In this document: piece by piece, positions 36,848-45,545 of the stretch
Numbering within the stretch: the stretch's first letter is position 1
Layout: each line of letters begins with the position of its first letter
Source of the DNA: Bin25 sp965221765
GTDB taxonomy: Bacteria > Bacteroidota > Bacteroidia > Flavobacteriales > Flavobacteriaceae
Assembly: GCA_965221765.1 (NCBI GenBank)
Contig: OZ244911.1
Location: 1,922,001 to 1,986,000 of the forward strand
Direction: 5' to 3'
Length of the DNA stretch: 64,000 bases
Position numbers and translations under genes: made by a program
The notes under the pieces: model-generated
Told to the model about the DNA's origin: nothing
What the model saw: only the letters and a program-made list of their open reading frames with translations
The model's database searches: none

Positions 36848-37798
36848 TTATTTTAATAATCTAGAAATCTGCTGTGCTAGTTCTAGGCCAATGCGTTCTT
36901 GGGCTTCTAAAGTAGCAGCTCCTATATGGGGGGATAATGATAACTTTGGATGCATCAATAGTTTGATGTCTGGTGTTGGCTCTTGTTCATAGGTGTCAAG
37001 TCCAGCAAAACTCAAATGTCCACGATCAAGTGCTTGTATTAAATCATCTTCTTTAATCACACCACCTCGAGCGGCATTGATAATTCCAGTTCCCTTTTTC
37101 ATTTGTTTTAATTCAGAAGCAGTAATTAAAGGTTTATTTTGGGCAGGAACATGCAGGGTAATAAAATCAGAGGTTTTCAATAATTCATCAAAATCGATAC
37201 TATTGATCATCACATCGATATGCTTTCCATTAAAAATCTTGAGCTCAATAGAAACTTTATCAATGTACTTATCGGTTCCAATAACATTCATTCCAAGTCC
37301 AAGTCCAATTTTTGCTACTTCTTGACCTATTCTCCCCAAACCAATAATGCCCAGTGTTTTTCCTCTCAATTCGATCCCTCCACTATAATTCTTTTTTAAT
37401 TTTTTAAAATTGGTATCCCCTTCTAATGGCATATTTCTGTTCGAATCATAAAGAAATCGCACCCCTGAGAAAAGATGGGCAAACACTAATTCAGCAACTG
37501 ATTCAGAAGAGGCTGCTGGGGTATTGATGACATGTAGCCCTTTTTCCCTTGCATAAGCTACTTCAATATTATCCATTCCAACACCACCTCGCCCAATTAA
37601 TTTTAGATGAGAACAGGAATCAATTAATTCTTTAGGAACTTGAGTTGCACTTCGAACTAGCAAGGCGATGATGCTATTTTGATTGATATAATCGATTAAA
37701 TCTTTTTGCTCGACTTTTTCAGTAATAACAGTAAATTTCTGGTTTTCTAATGCAGATTGACCAGCCTTAGATATGCCATCATTAGCAAGTATTATCAT
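36848..37798 (-). CDS. serA: D-3-phosphoglycerate dehydrogenase (short form)
   Basis: A 316-aa D-2-hydroxyacid dehydrogenase. NAD-binding ELRGKTLGIIGLGRIGQEVA (about residues 143-162), the substrate-binding VRSATQVP and GRGGVGMDN, the catalytic Arg-Glu-His set (NAARGGVIKEDDL, GLDTYEQEP, LSPHIGAATLEAQ). It lacks the ACT domain of longer SerA proteins. It lies 3 bp downstream of serC, so both first steps of serine synthesis from 3-phosphoglycerate are encoded together, which makes SerA the best call within the family. Confidence 0.92.
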   Translation of the reverse strand: MIILANDGISKAGQSALENQKFTVITEKVEQKDLIDYINQNSIIALLVRSATQVPKELIDSCSHLKLIGRGGVGMDNIEVAYAREKGLHVINTPAASSESVAELVFAHLFSGVRFLYDSNRNMPLEGDTNFKKLKKNYSGGIELRGKTLGIIGLGRIGQEVAKIGLGLGMNVIGTDKYIDKVSIELKIFNGKHIDVMINSIDFDELLKTSDFITLHVPAQNKPLITASELKQMKKGTGIINAARGGVIKEDDLIQALDRGHLSFAGLDTYEQEPTPDIKLLMHPKLSLSPHIGAATLEAQERIGLELAQQISRLLK

Positions 37799-37801
37799 AG
37801 G

Positions 37802-38863
37802 TTATCTATTTTCAAATCGTTTCATGCAATCGACTAGTAATTCAATACTTTTTAGATCTAATGCATTATAAATAGAAGCTCGATATCCTCCAACAGAACG
37901 ATGTCCATTCAGCCCAACAATGCCTTTTGATTCCCATATTTGGTCGAAAATTTCTTTTTCAGAGGTATCAACCAAATTAAAAACAACATTCATCTGGCTT
38001 CGATCTTCTTTATTAGCAAACCCTCTAAATTTTGCATTTCGATCGATTTCTGAATAGAGTAATGACGACTTTTTATTATTCTGTTTATTTAGCTTTTTTA
38101 ATCCTCCATTTTCTTTAATCCATTGTAAATTCAACATGGTGGTATAAATAGCAAATACGGGTGGCGTATTGAATGAACTTTCTTTGGCTAGATGTAGCTT
38201 ATAATTCAACATGGAGGGTAATTTCCGAATAACCGTATCTAATAGTGATTTTTTAACTACCACCAGGGTAACCCCTGCAGGGCCTAAATTTTTTTGAGCT
38301 CCAGCATAAAATAAATCAAATTTTTGATAATCTAGCGTCTTAGAAAAAATATCTGAACTCATATCAGCAATCAATGGGCAATCCACTTGAGGTATTTCAG
38401 AGTATTGAGTACCATAAATTGTATTATTGGTTGTTATGTGAACATAATCCAATGTTGAGGTTTCTTCGCCAAAAGAAGTTGGAATAAAACTATAATCAGA
38501 ATAAGCCGAACTAGCCACTTCGATGACTTGACCATAATATTTGGCTTCTTTGATGGCTTTAGCTGACCAAGAACCTGTATCACTATAACCTGCTTTTTGA
38601 TTTAAAAAGTTGGCAGCTACGTTTAAAAATTGTGTGCTGGCACCGCCCTGTAAAAAAAGAACACCATAATCATTATCTGATAAGCCAGCGATTTCTAAAA
38701 CCAAATATTTTGTTTTTCCAAGTACGTCCTTAAATGCAGAACTTCTATGAGAAATTTCTAAAATAGACAGTCCAGAACCATCAAAATTAACAACCGACTG
38801 GGAAGCTTTTTGTAAGACACTTTTTGGTAAAATGGATGGACCTGGGTTAAAATTGTGTTTCAT
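37802..38863 (-). CDS. serC: Phosphoserine aminotransferase
   Basis: A 353-aa PLP aminotransferase that makes 3-phosphoserine. It starts KHNFNPGPSILP, has the hallmark SILEISHRSSAF, the phosphate-binding LFLQGGASTQF, ADMSSDIFSK, and the PLP lysine in YAGAQKNLGPAGVTLVVV. C-terminal GLNGHRSVGGYRASIYNA is intact. First gene of the serC-serA-DUF6787 operon. About 265 bp upstream of it hold no recognised gene. Confidence 0.96.
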   Translation of the reverse strand: MKHNFNPGPSILPKSVLQKASQSVVNFDGSGLSILEISHRSSAFKDVLGKTKYLVLEIAGLSDNDYGVLFLQGGASTQFLNVAANFLNQKAGYSDTGSWSAKAIKEAKYYGQVIEVASSAYSDYSFIPTSFGEETSTLDYVHITTNNTIYGTQYSEIPQVDCPLIADMSSDIFSKTLDYQKFDLFYAGAQKNLGPAGVTLVVVKKSLLDTVIRKLPSMLNYKLHLAKESSFNTPPVFAIYTTMLNLQWIKENGGLKKLNKQNNKKSSLLYSEIDRNAKFRGFANKEDRSQMNVVFNLVDTSEKEIFDQIWESKGIVGLNGHRSVGGYRASIYNALDLKSIELLVDCMKRFENR

Positions 38864-39128
38864 TATAGTTTTGCAGAGGTAATCGAATTAAACTATTCAT
38901 TGGGATGATTTTAGATAATGATTTATTACAATAAATCGGTATGCAAATATCGTAATTCAAGCCATATCAAATCATTTGCTCAAAAATAAAAAGACATCAA
39001 TTTTTAATAGGTTAAATCTAAGGTAGTGTCTGTTAAATCGATTCGTATTATCCATGATTTTGGGATTTATTTATACGCTTAATTTGTTGGTTTTATTTCC
39101 GAATTCAAATGTTTTGTTTTTGATGATG

Positions 39129-40292
39129 TTAATGTATTAAACATCTGTTGTATTTTCTGCTGGGTTTTAATGATATTGTTTGACAATAGGCTTGATATTG
39201 GCCAATCATCCATGTTCGCATCGAAGGAATAGGGATTTGGTAAAAACCATTCCCTTGAACTTGAACAATACCTCGACTCACCAAGTCATCCCATGTTTTT
39301 TTAGGTTCTTTAATATACGGATTCAATTCAAAATCATCTAATACAGTATCCACGTCAATGGTGTTGGGATTAATTTCATTTTCGAATATCGTCTGATAAA
39401 TAAAACACCGCATACGAGGACTGATTTCATGAAACCGACGCTGATAATAATCGTTTTTTAAAACCAATCCTTTTTTCATAATACTCCCTAATAACTTATC
39501 GGATAGTATACCATCATGCTTTTCGAGCATTTTTGAAGCGGTTTCCACATAACAGACAATATGATGTGGCCATTGAAGCGTCTCTTTTGATAATTGATTG
39601 ATCCAGAGATCTAAATCAGGATGATTTTTATTAATATGGGATCCTTGAACTAAATAATCTTTTAAGATAGCCTTTTCTGATGGTTTATCAATAGGTTGTA
39701 AATCAATGATAGCATTGCTATAAAACCTTGAAATTTTAAAGTCTTGAAAGATGTTTTGCGTGTTACTTAGTCCAGCGAATAGACAGACTAATCCATGTTT
39801 GTTTTTTAGATTATGAAGGCAATTTAAAGTGGTCGACACTTGACACCATTGGTCACTGTCTTTTTTTAGTTGAATTTCCACCATTTGGGCTTCATCTAAG
39901 ATCAAAAGGGTTGGTGTATACAATAATGATAATATCTCAGATACGGTATCTTCTGTTTTTTCATACACTATTTTCCCTTTAAGAGCTTTTATATCTAATC
40001 CAACTTCTTTGGCTTTTTTTTTGAAACTTTTTTCGACCTAATAATAATTTACCCAATCGGACGGGATGGGCTAAATCTGTCATCGTATCTAATGGGACTA
40101 CTTGCCAAGTATCTTTTGCTTTTTTTTCTAATTCATCAATCAGAACTGTTTTACCAACACCCGGTGGGCCTTGAATGAGTATGGATTTGGCTTGACCTCT
40201 CTTTTTGGATTGTTCTAAAGAATTTTTTAAAAAATTAATTTCAGTTCTTCTTCAATAAAAATATTTTGCTGTGCCTCGGTCATCAATAACAT
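39129..40292 (-). pseudogene. AAA-type ATPase, broken by frameshifts
   Basis: The coding sense runs from about 40292 to 39129 (about 387 codons), but only the last 279 are open (39968-39129). Upstream, in other frames, lie KSILIQGPPGVGKTVLIDEL (Walker A) and VRLGKLLLGRKK; Walker B is TPTLLILDEAQMVE in the open part. One frame break falls at a run of nine A on the coding strand (40014-40022), where eight would restore the reading frame; another lies near 40235. The C-terminal part has winged-helix-like text. Family beyond AAA ATPase not recognised. About 280 bp to the LuxC gene are empty. Confidence 0.7.
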
Positions 40293-40572
40293 TGAGTTCT
40301 TCTGATTACATTGATTTAATATTTTAGAATTAAATGATGACCTTTTATGTGATAAAGATAGGTGTTTTTAAAAAGATTATTCTATTTTAAAGGGACTTAT
40401 GTCATTACCGTGAATGCCTTCTTTCTATTTTCGGATGGCAAGTCTCATTGGCTTTTTGAATACTTCTCCAAAAATTTAGATTAAGCGTATAAGGCTCATG
40501 ATTTTCATATAAAATTTTATTATCGAAACATAAAGCTCAACTAATGATAAGAAACGGTTTAAAATCAATTGA

Positions 40573-41622
40573 TTATCGATTCAATAAAAAAGACATGGTA
40601 TCAATACCATCTGCATAATCCCATAATTGGGGTGATTGACTATGGCCAAATGATATAGAGTTTTTAATTTCTGAATTGTTACTCACAATACATTGAATTT
40701 CATCTTGTTTGTTTTTAATTTCTTGCTTTAACCAATCGATAGAACGATAGTATTCGTAATATATAACAGAAATAGGGGAGCAGATGGCATTATTTTCTTG
40801 TAAAAGAAAAAATTCTCCATCCATAAAGGGAGTATTTTGAAGAAAATTGATTGCTTTTTGATAGGTATAGTTATTATGGAATTTGGATGAATGTCCCACA
40901 TAATCAAACTTTTTGAGTTTTTGGACAAAATCTTTTAGATTATAATTTTCAGGAAAGTATATTTTAGAAATATTCCGACAACCTAAACCATAGTACATAA
41001 ATAAATCAATCCCTAAACGATGAATTTCTTGAGTCGTTTCATCACCATTGAATACGGCTATAGATGATCTATTTTTTCTGAGAATATTTGGAACATGTCT
41101 AAAGTAATATTCAAAATGATGTATTGTATTATTTGTGCCAGTAGCAATCACCGCATCATAATATTGAAGCCTATAAACAAATTGAAAACAAGATGTTTTA
41201 ACAATTTTTTCAATATAATCACAAAGGAATGGAATTAATTGATCGTCTTTGGAAGAACACTTTATAATAGGATGGTGTCCCGATAGCCAAGTACATATCA
41301 CATCATGAAATCCTACTGCTGGGATATTGCCCGCTAAAACTAGTCCTATGTTTTTTTTGTTTTTTATTTTCAATGAATAGGCATTTAACCATTGTTCTAA
41401 TCGCTCAATGGTAAAGCACTCAGCATATTTTTTCAAAGAATAAATAACATGACTATCTATAAACCATTTATTTTTATTATGTACTTCAAGTAATAATTGA
41501 TGTATTGAATTCGCTATTGCATGACTTGAATTTAAACTAGCATTGATGTACTCTCCCAATGCAATTAATGCTTGAATTTTATCCGATGTATTAATACTAT
41601 CATTCGAACCTCTATATCTCAA
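40573..41622 (-). CDS. LuxC-family acyl-CoA reductase-like protein
   Basis: A 349-aa aldehyde-dehydrogenase-fold protein of the LuxC type. Recognisable text: NIGLVLAGNIPAVGFHDVIC (about residues 92-111), HHPIIKCSSKDDQLIPFLC, DAVIATGTNNTIHHFEYYF, and YGLGCRNISKIYFPENY with the candidate catalytic Cys. Such genes are regular partners of the ferredoxin gene in Bacteroidota, and here the two start codons are about 40 bp apart in opposite directions. The physiological substrate is unknown; luminescence genes are absent. Confidence 0.85.
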   Translation of the reverse strand: MRYRGSNDSINTSDKIQALIALGEYINASLNSSHAIANSIHQLLLEVHNKNKWFIDSHVIYSLKKYAECFTIERLEQWLNAYSLKIKNKKNIGLVLAGNIPAVGFHDVICTWLSGHHPIIKCSSKDDQLIPFLCDYIEKIVKTSCFQFVYRLQYYDAVIATGTNNTIHHFEYYFRHVPNILRKNRSSIAVFNGDETTQEIHRLGIDLFMYYGLGCRNISKIYFPENYNLKDFVQKLKKFDYVGHSSKFHNNYTYQKAINFLQNTPFMDGEFFLLQENNAICSPISVIYYEYYRSIDWLKQEIKNKQDEIQCIVSNNSEIKNSISFGHSQSPQLWDYADGIDTMSFLLNR

Positions 41623-41663
41623 TGTTTCAATTTAATTTTGCAAACCTAAGTATTAGGTCAACA

Positions 41664-42017
41664 ATGGCTATCATCATCACCGACGAATGTATCAACTGTG
41701 GAGCATGTGAAGTAGAATGTCCTAACACCGCTATTTATGAAGGAGCTCAAGACTGGCGATATAGTGAAGGGACTTCTTTAAAAGGACTACTTCAATTTCC
41801 TAGCGGTCTACTAGCTGATGCAGATGTATTTCAAAAGCCTATCTCAGATGAGTATTATTTTATAGTACCCGATAAGTGTACCGAGTGTAAGGGATTTCAT
41901 GAAGAACCTCAATGTGCAGCGGTTTGTCCCATTGACTGTTGTGTCCCCGATCAAGATCGAATTGAAACTGATGAACAACTCCTTGGAAAACAAAAATTCA
42001 TGCATCCTAAGGGTTGA
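41664..42017 (+). CDS. 2[4Fe-4S] ferredoxin
   Basis: 117 aa from ATG 41664 (MAIIITDECINCGACEVECP), preferred over the open frame from 41622 because it gives the standard ferredoxin N-terminus. Two clusters: C-x2-C-x2-C-x3-C at the start, and CTECKGFHEEPQCAAVCPID with the C-x2-C-x8-C-x3-C spacing of Allochromatium-type ferredoxins, plus a C-terminal extension. Electron carrier. Divergent from the LuxC-type gene. Confidence 0.93.
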   Translation: MAIIITDECINCGACEVECPNTAIYEGAQDWRYSEGTSLKGLLQFPSGLLADADVFQKPISDEYYFIVPDKCTECKGFHEEPQCAAVCPIDCCVPDQDRIETDEQLLGKQKFMHPKG

Positions 42018-42048
42018 CTATATTCATCATGTCTTCATTCACTTTTAA

Positions 42049-43143
42049 ATGAAAGTTGGTATTGTTGGACTTCCAAATGTTGGAAAATCCACGTTGTTTA
42101 ATTGTTTATCTAATTCCAAAGCCCAAAGTGCAAACTTTCCATTTTGTACGATTGAACCTAATTTTGGGATGGTTCAAGTTCATGATGATCGTTTAGCGTT
42201 GATTGCTAAAAAAATCAACCCTCAAAAAATTACTCCGACAACCATTGAAATCGTTGATATCGCTGGATTAGTGAAGGGAGCCAGCAAGGGAGAAGGTTTA
42301 GGCAATCAATTTTTGGCGAATATTCGCCAAACCGATGCCATCATTCATGTCCTCCGTTGTTTTGATGATAAAAATGTAACCCATGTAGAGAATCATGTCA
42401 ATCCTATTAGGGATGATGAAATTATTCAAACAGAGTTATTACTCAAAGATCTTGAAACGATTGAAAATCGAATCTCAAAAGTTCATATAGCGGCTCGAGT
42501 GGGGAATAAAGAAGCGATTGCCCAAAACCAAGTATTAAGTAAACTCAAAATTCATCTTGAACAATCAAATAACGCCCTCGATTTCGATATTGACTCAGCG
42601 AATTATAAAAATTATATCAAACCGCTACAACTCCTTACAGATAAACCTCAGATGTATCTTTGTAATGTCAATGAATCCGATGCGTCTACCACCAATGATT
42701 ATGTCGAGACATTTAGAAAGTCCAAAAAGGAATTAAATCCCATGATTGTGGTTTTGGCGGCTAGTATTGAAGCGGAAATCAATGACATTCAAGATCATCA
42801 GGAACGTCAGTTTTTTTTAGATGAACTGTCATTAAAAGAACCTGGAACCGTGAAATTAATTCGTAAAGCTCATGAACTACTAGGCTTAATTACTTTTTTT
42901 ACAGCAGGGGAACAAGAAGTGAGGGCATGGTCTTTAAAAAAAGAAACCAATGCATCAAAAGCAGCCGGAACGATTCATTCAGATTTTGAAAAAGGATTCA
43001 TAAAAGCAGAAGTCGTAGACTATCATGATTTTGAAACTTTTCAATCACTTCAAAAAATTCGAGAAGCCGGGAAGTTAAGGATTGAAGGAAAACAATATCT
43101 TGTTCAAGACGGGGATATTGTTCATTTTCGATTTCAAGTTTAA
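42049..43143 (+). CDS. ychF: Redox-regulated ATPase/GTPase YchF (OLA1)
   Basis: A 364-aa Obg-family P-loop NTPase, universal and ribosome-associated. G1 GIVGLPNVGKSTLFN (residues 3-17), switch region NFPFCTIEPNFG, G3 VDIAGLVKGASKGEGLGNQF, G4-like LCNVNES (in place of NKxD, as in YchF which prefers ATP), and a C-terminal TGS domain (FFTAGEQEVRAWSLKKE). Complete, starting 31 bp after the ferredoxin stop. Confidence 0.96.
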   Translation: MKVGIVGLPNVGKSTLFNCLSNSKAQSANFPFCTIEPNFGMVQVHDDRLALIAKKINPQKITPTTIEIVDIAGLVKGASKGEGLGNQFLANIRQTDAIIHVLRCFDDKNVTHVENHVNPIRDDEIIQTELLLKDLETIENRISKVHIAARVGNKEAIAQNQVLSKLKIHLEQSNNALDFDIDSANYKNYIKPLQLLTDKPQMYLCNVNESDASTTNDYVETFRKSKKELNPMIVVLAASIEAEINDIQDHQERQFFLDELSLKEPGTVKLIRKAHELLGLITFFTAGEQEVRAWSLKKETNASKAAGTIHSDFEKGFIKAEVVDYHDFETFQSLQKIREAGKLRIEGKQYLVQDGDIVHFRFQV

Positions 43144-43224
43144 CACGGTATTTAATTTGAATCGGAATTATTATAACCTTGGATGGTATTTGTCAATCAA
43201 TTAGTTTGGAATTATGAGAAAATC

Positions 43225-43345
43225 TCATACATTTAGTCACCTTAATAACATTCCAACTACTTATATCTTGGTTGAATGGTGTAGCTTCAATAAACATCTC
43301 TGACATATTGTTACATTGCTGACCCTCCAACTAATTTATTCTATG
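43225..43345 (-). pseudogene. Fragment of a DUF285/BspA-like repeat gene
   Basis: On the minus strand one frame reads NMSEMFIEATPFNQDISSWN, then VIKVTKCMRF, and a shifted frame just upstream reads SWRVSNVT. This is about one and a half copies of the same repeat type as the lipoprotein at 21.0-24.6 kb. No start, signal or other domain remains. Confidence 0.7.
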
Positions 43346-43365
43346 ACAGTAGGTGTAGATAGCGA

Positions 43366-44330
43366 TTATATTACATTTTGGTCATGGACATTGTCCAATC
43401 CTCTGAATCGAGACAACTGACAACCAAGCCAATGAATCAAGCACCAAAAGTTCTGTTGCTCTAACCAACGTTCTTTGTTCATGGCTTTATTTCGCTTTTT
43501 TTGCTTACACTTTGAGGGTTTGTTGTCATACCTCTTTTCCATCACTATAGATTTACTCTCCATTTGTTCTATCCGTTGATTGTTTTTTTTTTGACTGATA
43601 TCCCCTTAACTGTTAGGACTCTTTTGTGTTGCCCTTTGTTAGGCTTTCCACCAAAGGCTGCAAGCCTTGATTATTATGCCTATTGGTAGCCATTGTATGA
43701 ATGTCTCAAGTCAATTCATCATAGGCTTTGACAATATGTCGCTTGAAACCATCATTAACTTTGTTATATCTCAAGGCCAATGAGATTTATGATCAGCTTT
43801 GGATATATCTTCTTGTTAATCTTCAAGATAAACGTATTCTGCTTGCAAATCAAGGGCTTGATGGTTGATTTCTTTGTGATCTTTAGCTACTTTTTTGGGC
43901 TTGCCTTTTAGCGAAAAGGTACTCGCGCTGATACCAACACCCAGAACAAAAGATGCCTAAATGATGACTTCTTTTCTGTGATTGTCGATTGACTTTATTT
44001 ACATTCGGCTTATAAAACTTTTTGGCTGTGAGTTCCAAATGAAAACGAAACAGTGAGCTGTTATTGAGAAGGGCACCTTCCAAGTCTCAATAATAAAAGG
44101 CAGTAAAACTCAAGCTTTGCTTAGTGGATTCTTCTGTCCAAACATCCGATAGATGGGATCAAACTAAATCAACTGTATTTTTAATAAAATCATGGAATGG
44201 TAGACTTTTTTCCTCTTTTTGTTTGATAGATTAGGTTCGATTGATAATGCTTCAACTAGTTGCCAATCAATAATTTGATTGACTTGATTGAAAAATTCAC
44301 TAGGAGTGGGGGCAATAAATTCTTTAACTT
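43366..44330 (-). pseudogene. Decayed transposase remnant
   Basis: The minus strand carries broken coding text: FIAPTPSEFFNQVNQIIDWQ near 44310, LNNSSLFRFHLELTAKKFYK near 44070, KVNRQSQKRSHHLGIF near 43990, and NKERWLEQQNFWCLIHWLG near 43470. The opening segment resembles the start of IS5-superfamily (DDE) transposases. Several stops and frame changes make it non-functional. It fills the otherwise gene-free stretch between ychF and the DUF4268 gene. Confidence 0.5.
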
Positions 44331-44400
44331 AGTTGAAATTCAAAATTTTGGTGTAAAAAGATCAACTATTTTTACAACTTATAAATCATAATAACCTAAT

Positions 44401-44841
44401 ATGACTAATACCGAATCAATCCAATTTGAGTTTTGGAAAAACTTTAAAGACTATGTTATAAACCTTAAGATTAAATCATACTTATGCTATTATGTCGAAC
44501 CAAAACCACGCCTTTATATCGATGTTAAAATCCCAAATGAGCCTAGTATCAATGTAGCATTGAAAAGGTATGCTAACAGAAGTAAGAAAATAAGTGTTGA
44601 GTTTTATATCAAAAATAACACGAGATTATGCAAACGATTGTATGAAAGTAAAGCCCATTTCGAAGATTTAATTGAAACGGAAGTACATTGGGAGCCATTA
44701 CCAGAATCTCTAGATTCAAGAATTAGATCTTACAAGTATGTTTAAAATATTGCAGATGTAAAAATCCAGGAGGAATTATTTGAGTGGCTTATAAGCACAT
44801 CGGAAAATTTTTTTATTGCTTACAGTAGAATTATGAATTGA
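44401..44841 (+). pseudogene. DUF4268 protein split by an in-frame stop
   Basis: The first 114 codons (FEFWKNFKDYVIN, VALKRYANRSKKISVEFYI, ESKAHFEDLIE) match the DUF4268 domain that often accompanies restriction or methyltransferase proteins. A TAA at 44743-44745 ends it, but the same frame continues NIADVKIQEELFEWLISTSE and FFIAYSRIMN to a TGA at 44839-44841, which looks like the rest of the domain (E-L-x-W-L motif). So a nonsense change, not a frameshift, probably truncates it. It could still be functional as a 114-aa protein. Confidence 0.55.
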
Positions 44842-44896
44842 ATTGTACTAAGTACATTGGGGGTCCCTTTTTCAATCTACATTTATTAGTTTTCTG

Positions 44897-45545
44897 ATGT
44901 CAAAGCGAGTTGTTTCAAAAAAAAAGAGTTTTAGAACATGGAGAGGTATTTACCGCAGATCGAGAAATAAATAATATGCTAGATCTTGTTAAAGAGGACT
45001 CGTATTGTACTTATTCAAGATTCTTAGGGCCTGCGGCCGGTCATGGTAATTTCCTTGTTAAAATATTAAAACGAAAATTAAATAGCTTAGCGATGGAACA
45101 TAAGGAACAAACTTTTTTCGAAAAACATGCAATTGTTGTAGTGGGGTCGATTTATGGAATTGAAATTTTAGAAGACAATGTAAACATAGCTAGAAAGCGA
45201 ATGCTTGAACTTTTTAAAGATATTTATGCTCAAAAGTTTAAGAAAAATGTTAGAAGTGATTTTCTAAAAATTATCAAATATCTTCTAACAAAAAACATTA
45301 TCCATGGAGATACACTCAAATATGAAGAAATGAATACTAAAGAACCAATAACATTTTGTGAATGGAAATTGGAAGGTGAAAAAATAAAACGAAGAGATTT
45401 TACTCTTGAAAGTCTAATTAATAATAGTTCAACAAATAAAAATCAAGAGCCCTTATTTGATAACTTGAATGATGATGAACATTTTATAGAACCAACCAAA
45501 GAATATAATGCTATTCAATATTATAAGTTGGCATCACTATGTTGA
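44897..45545 (+). pseudogene. Methyltransferase-like subunit with motif I but no NPPY; start frame broken at an A tract
   Basis: The open frame runs from 44910 (only a TTG start, 211 aa). An ATG at 44897 reads MSKRVVSKKK in another frame and would join it if the nine-A run at 44917-44925 had eight, giving SKKRVLEHGEVFT, the usual start of such proteins. Content: HGEVFTADREINNMLDLV, SAM-site-like GPAAGHGNFLVKILKRKL, GSIYGIEILEDNVNIARKRM. The catalytic NPPY motif is absent, so it may be a degenerate partner rather than an enzyme. It overlaps the next methyltransferase by 7 bp. Confidence 0.55.
44917..44925 (+). repeat. Nine-adenine tract at the start of the methyltransferase-like gene
   Basis: It lies between the ATG at 44897 and the conserved coding frame. 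Eight A would fuse them. A9 runs are less telling than G runs in AT-rich DNA. Confidence 0.6.

Noticed and set aside
40573..42017. Bioluminescence (lux) locus
   Set aside because: Only a LuxC-type reductase is present; no luxA, luxB, luxD or luxE. The LuxC-ferredoxin divergent pair is a common Bacteroidota arrangement.
43225..44400. Integron or cassette array
   Set aside because: No attC-like repeats or integrase; the stretch is explained by a DUF285 fragment and broken transposase text.
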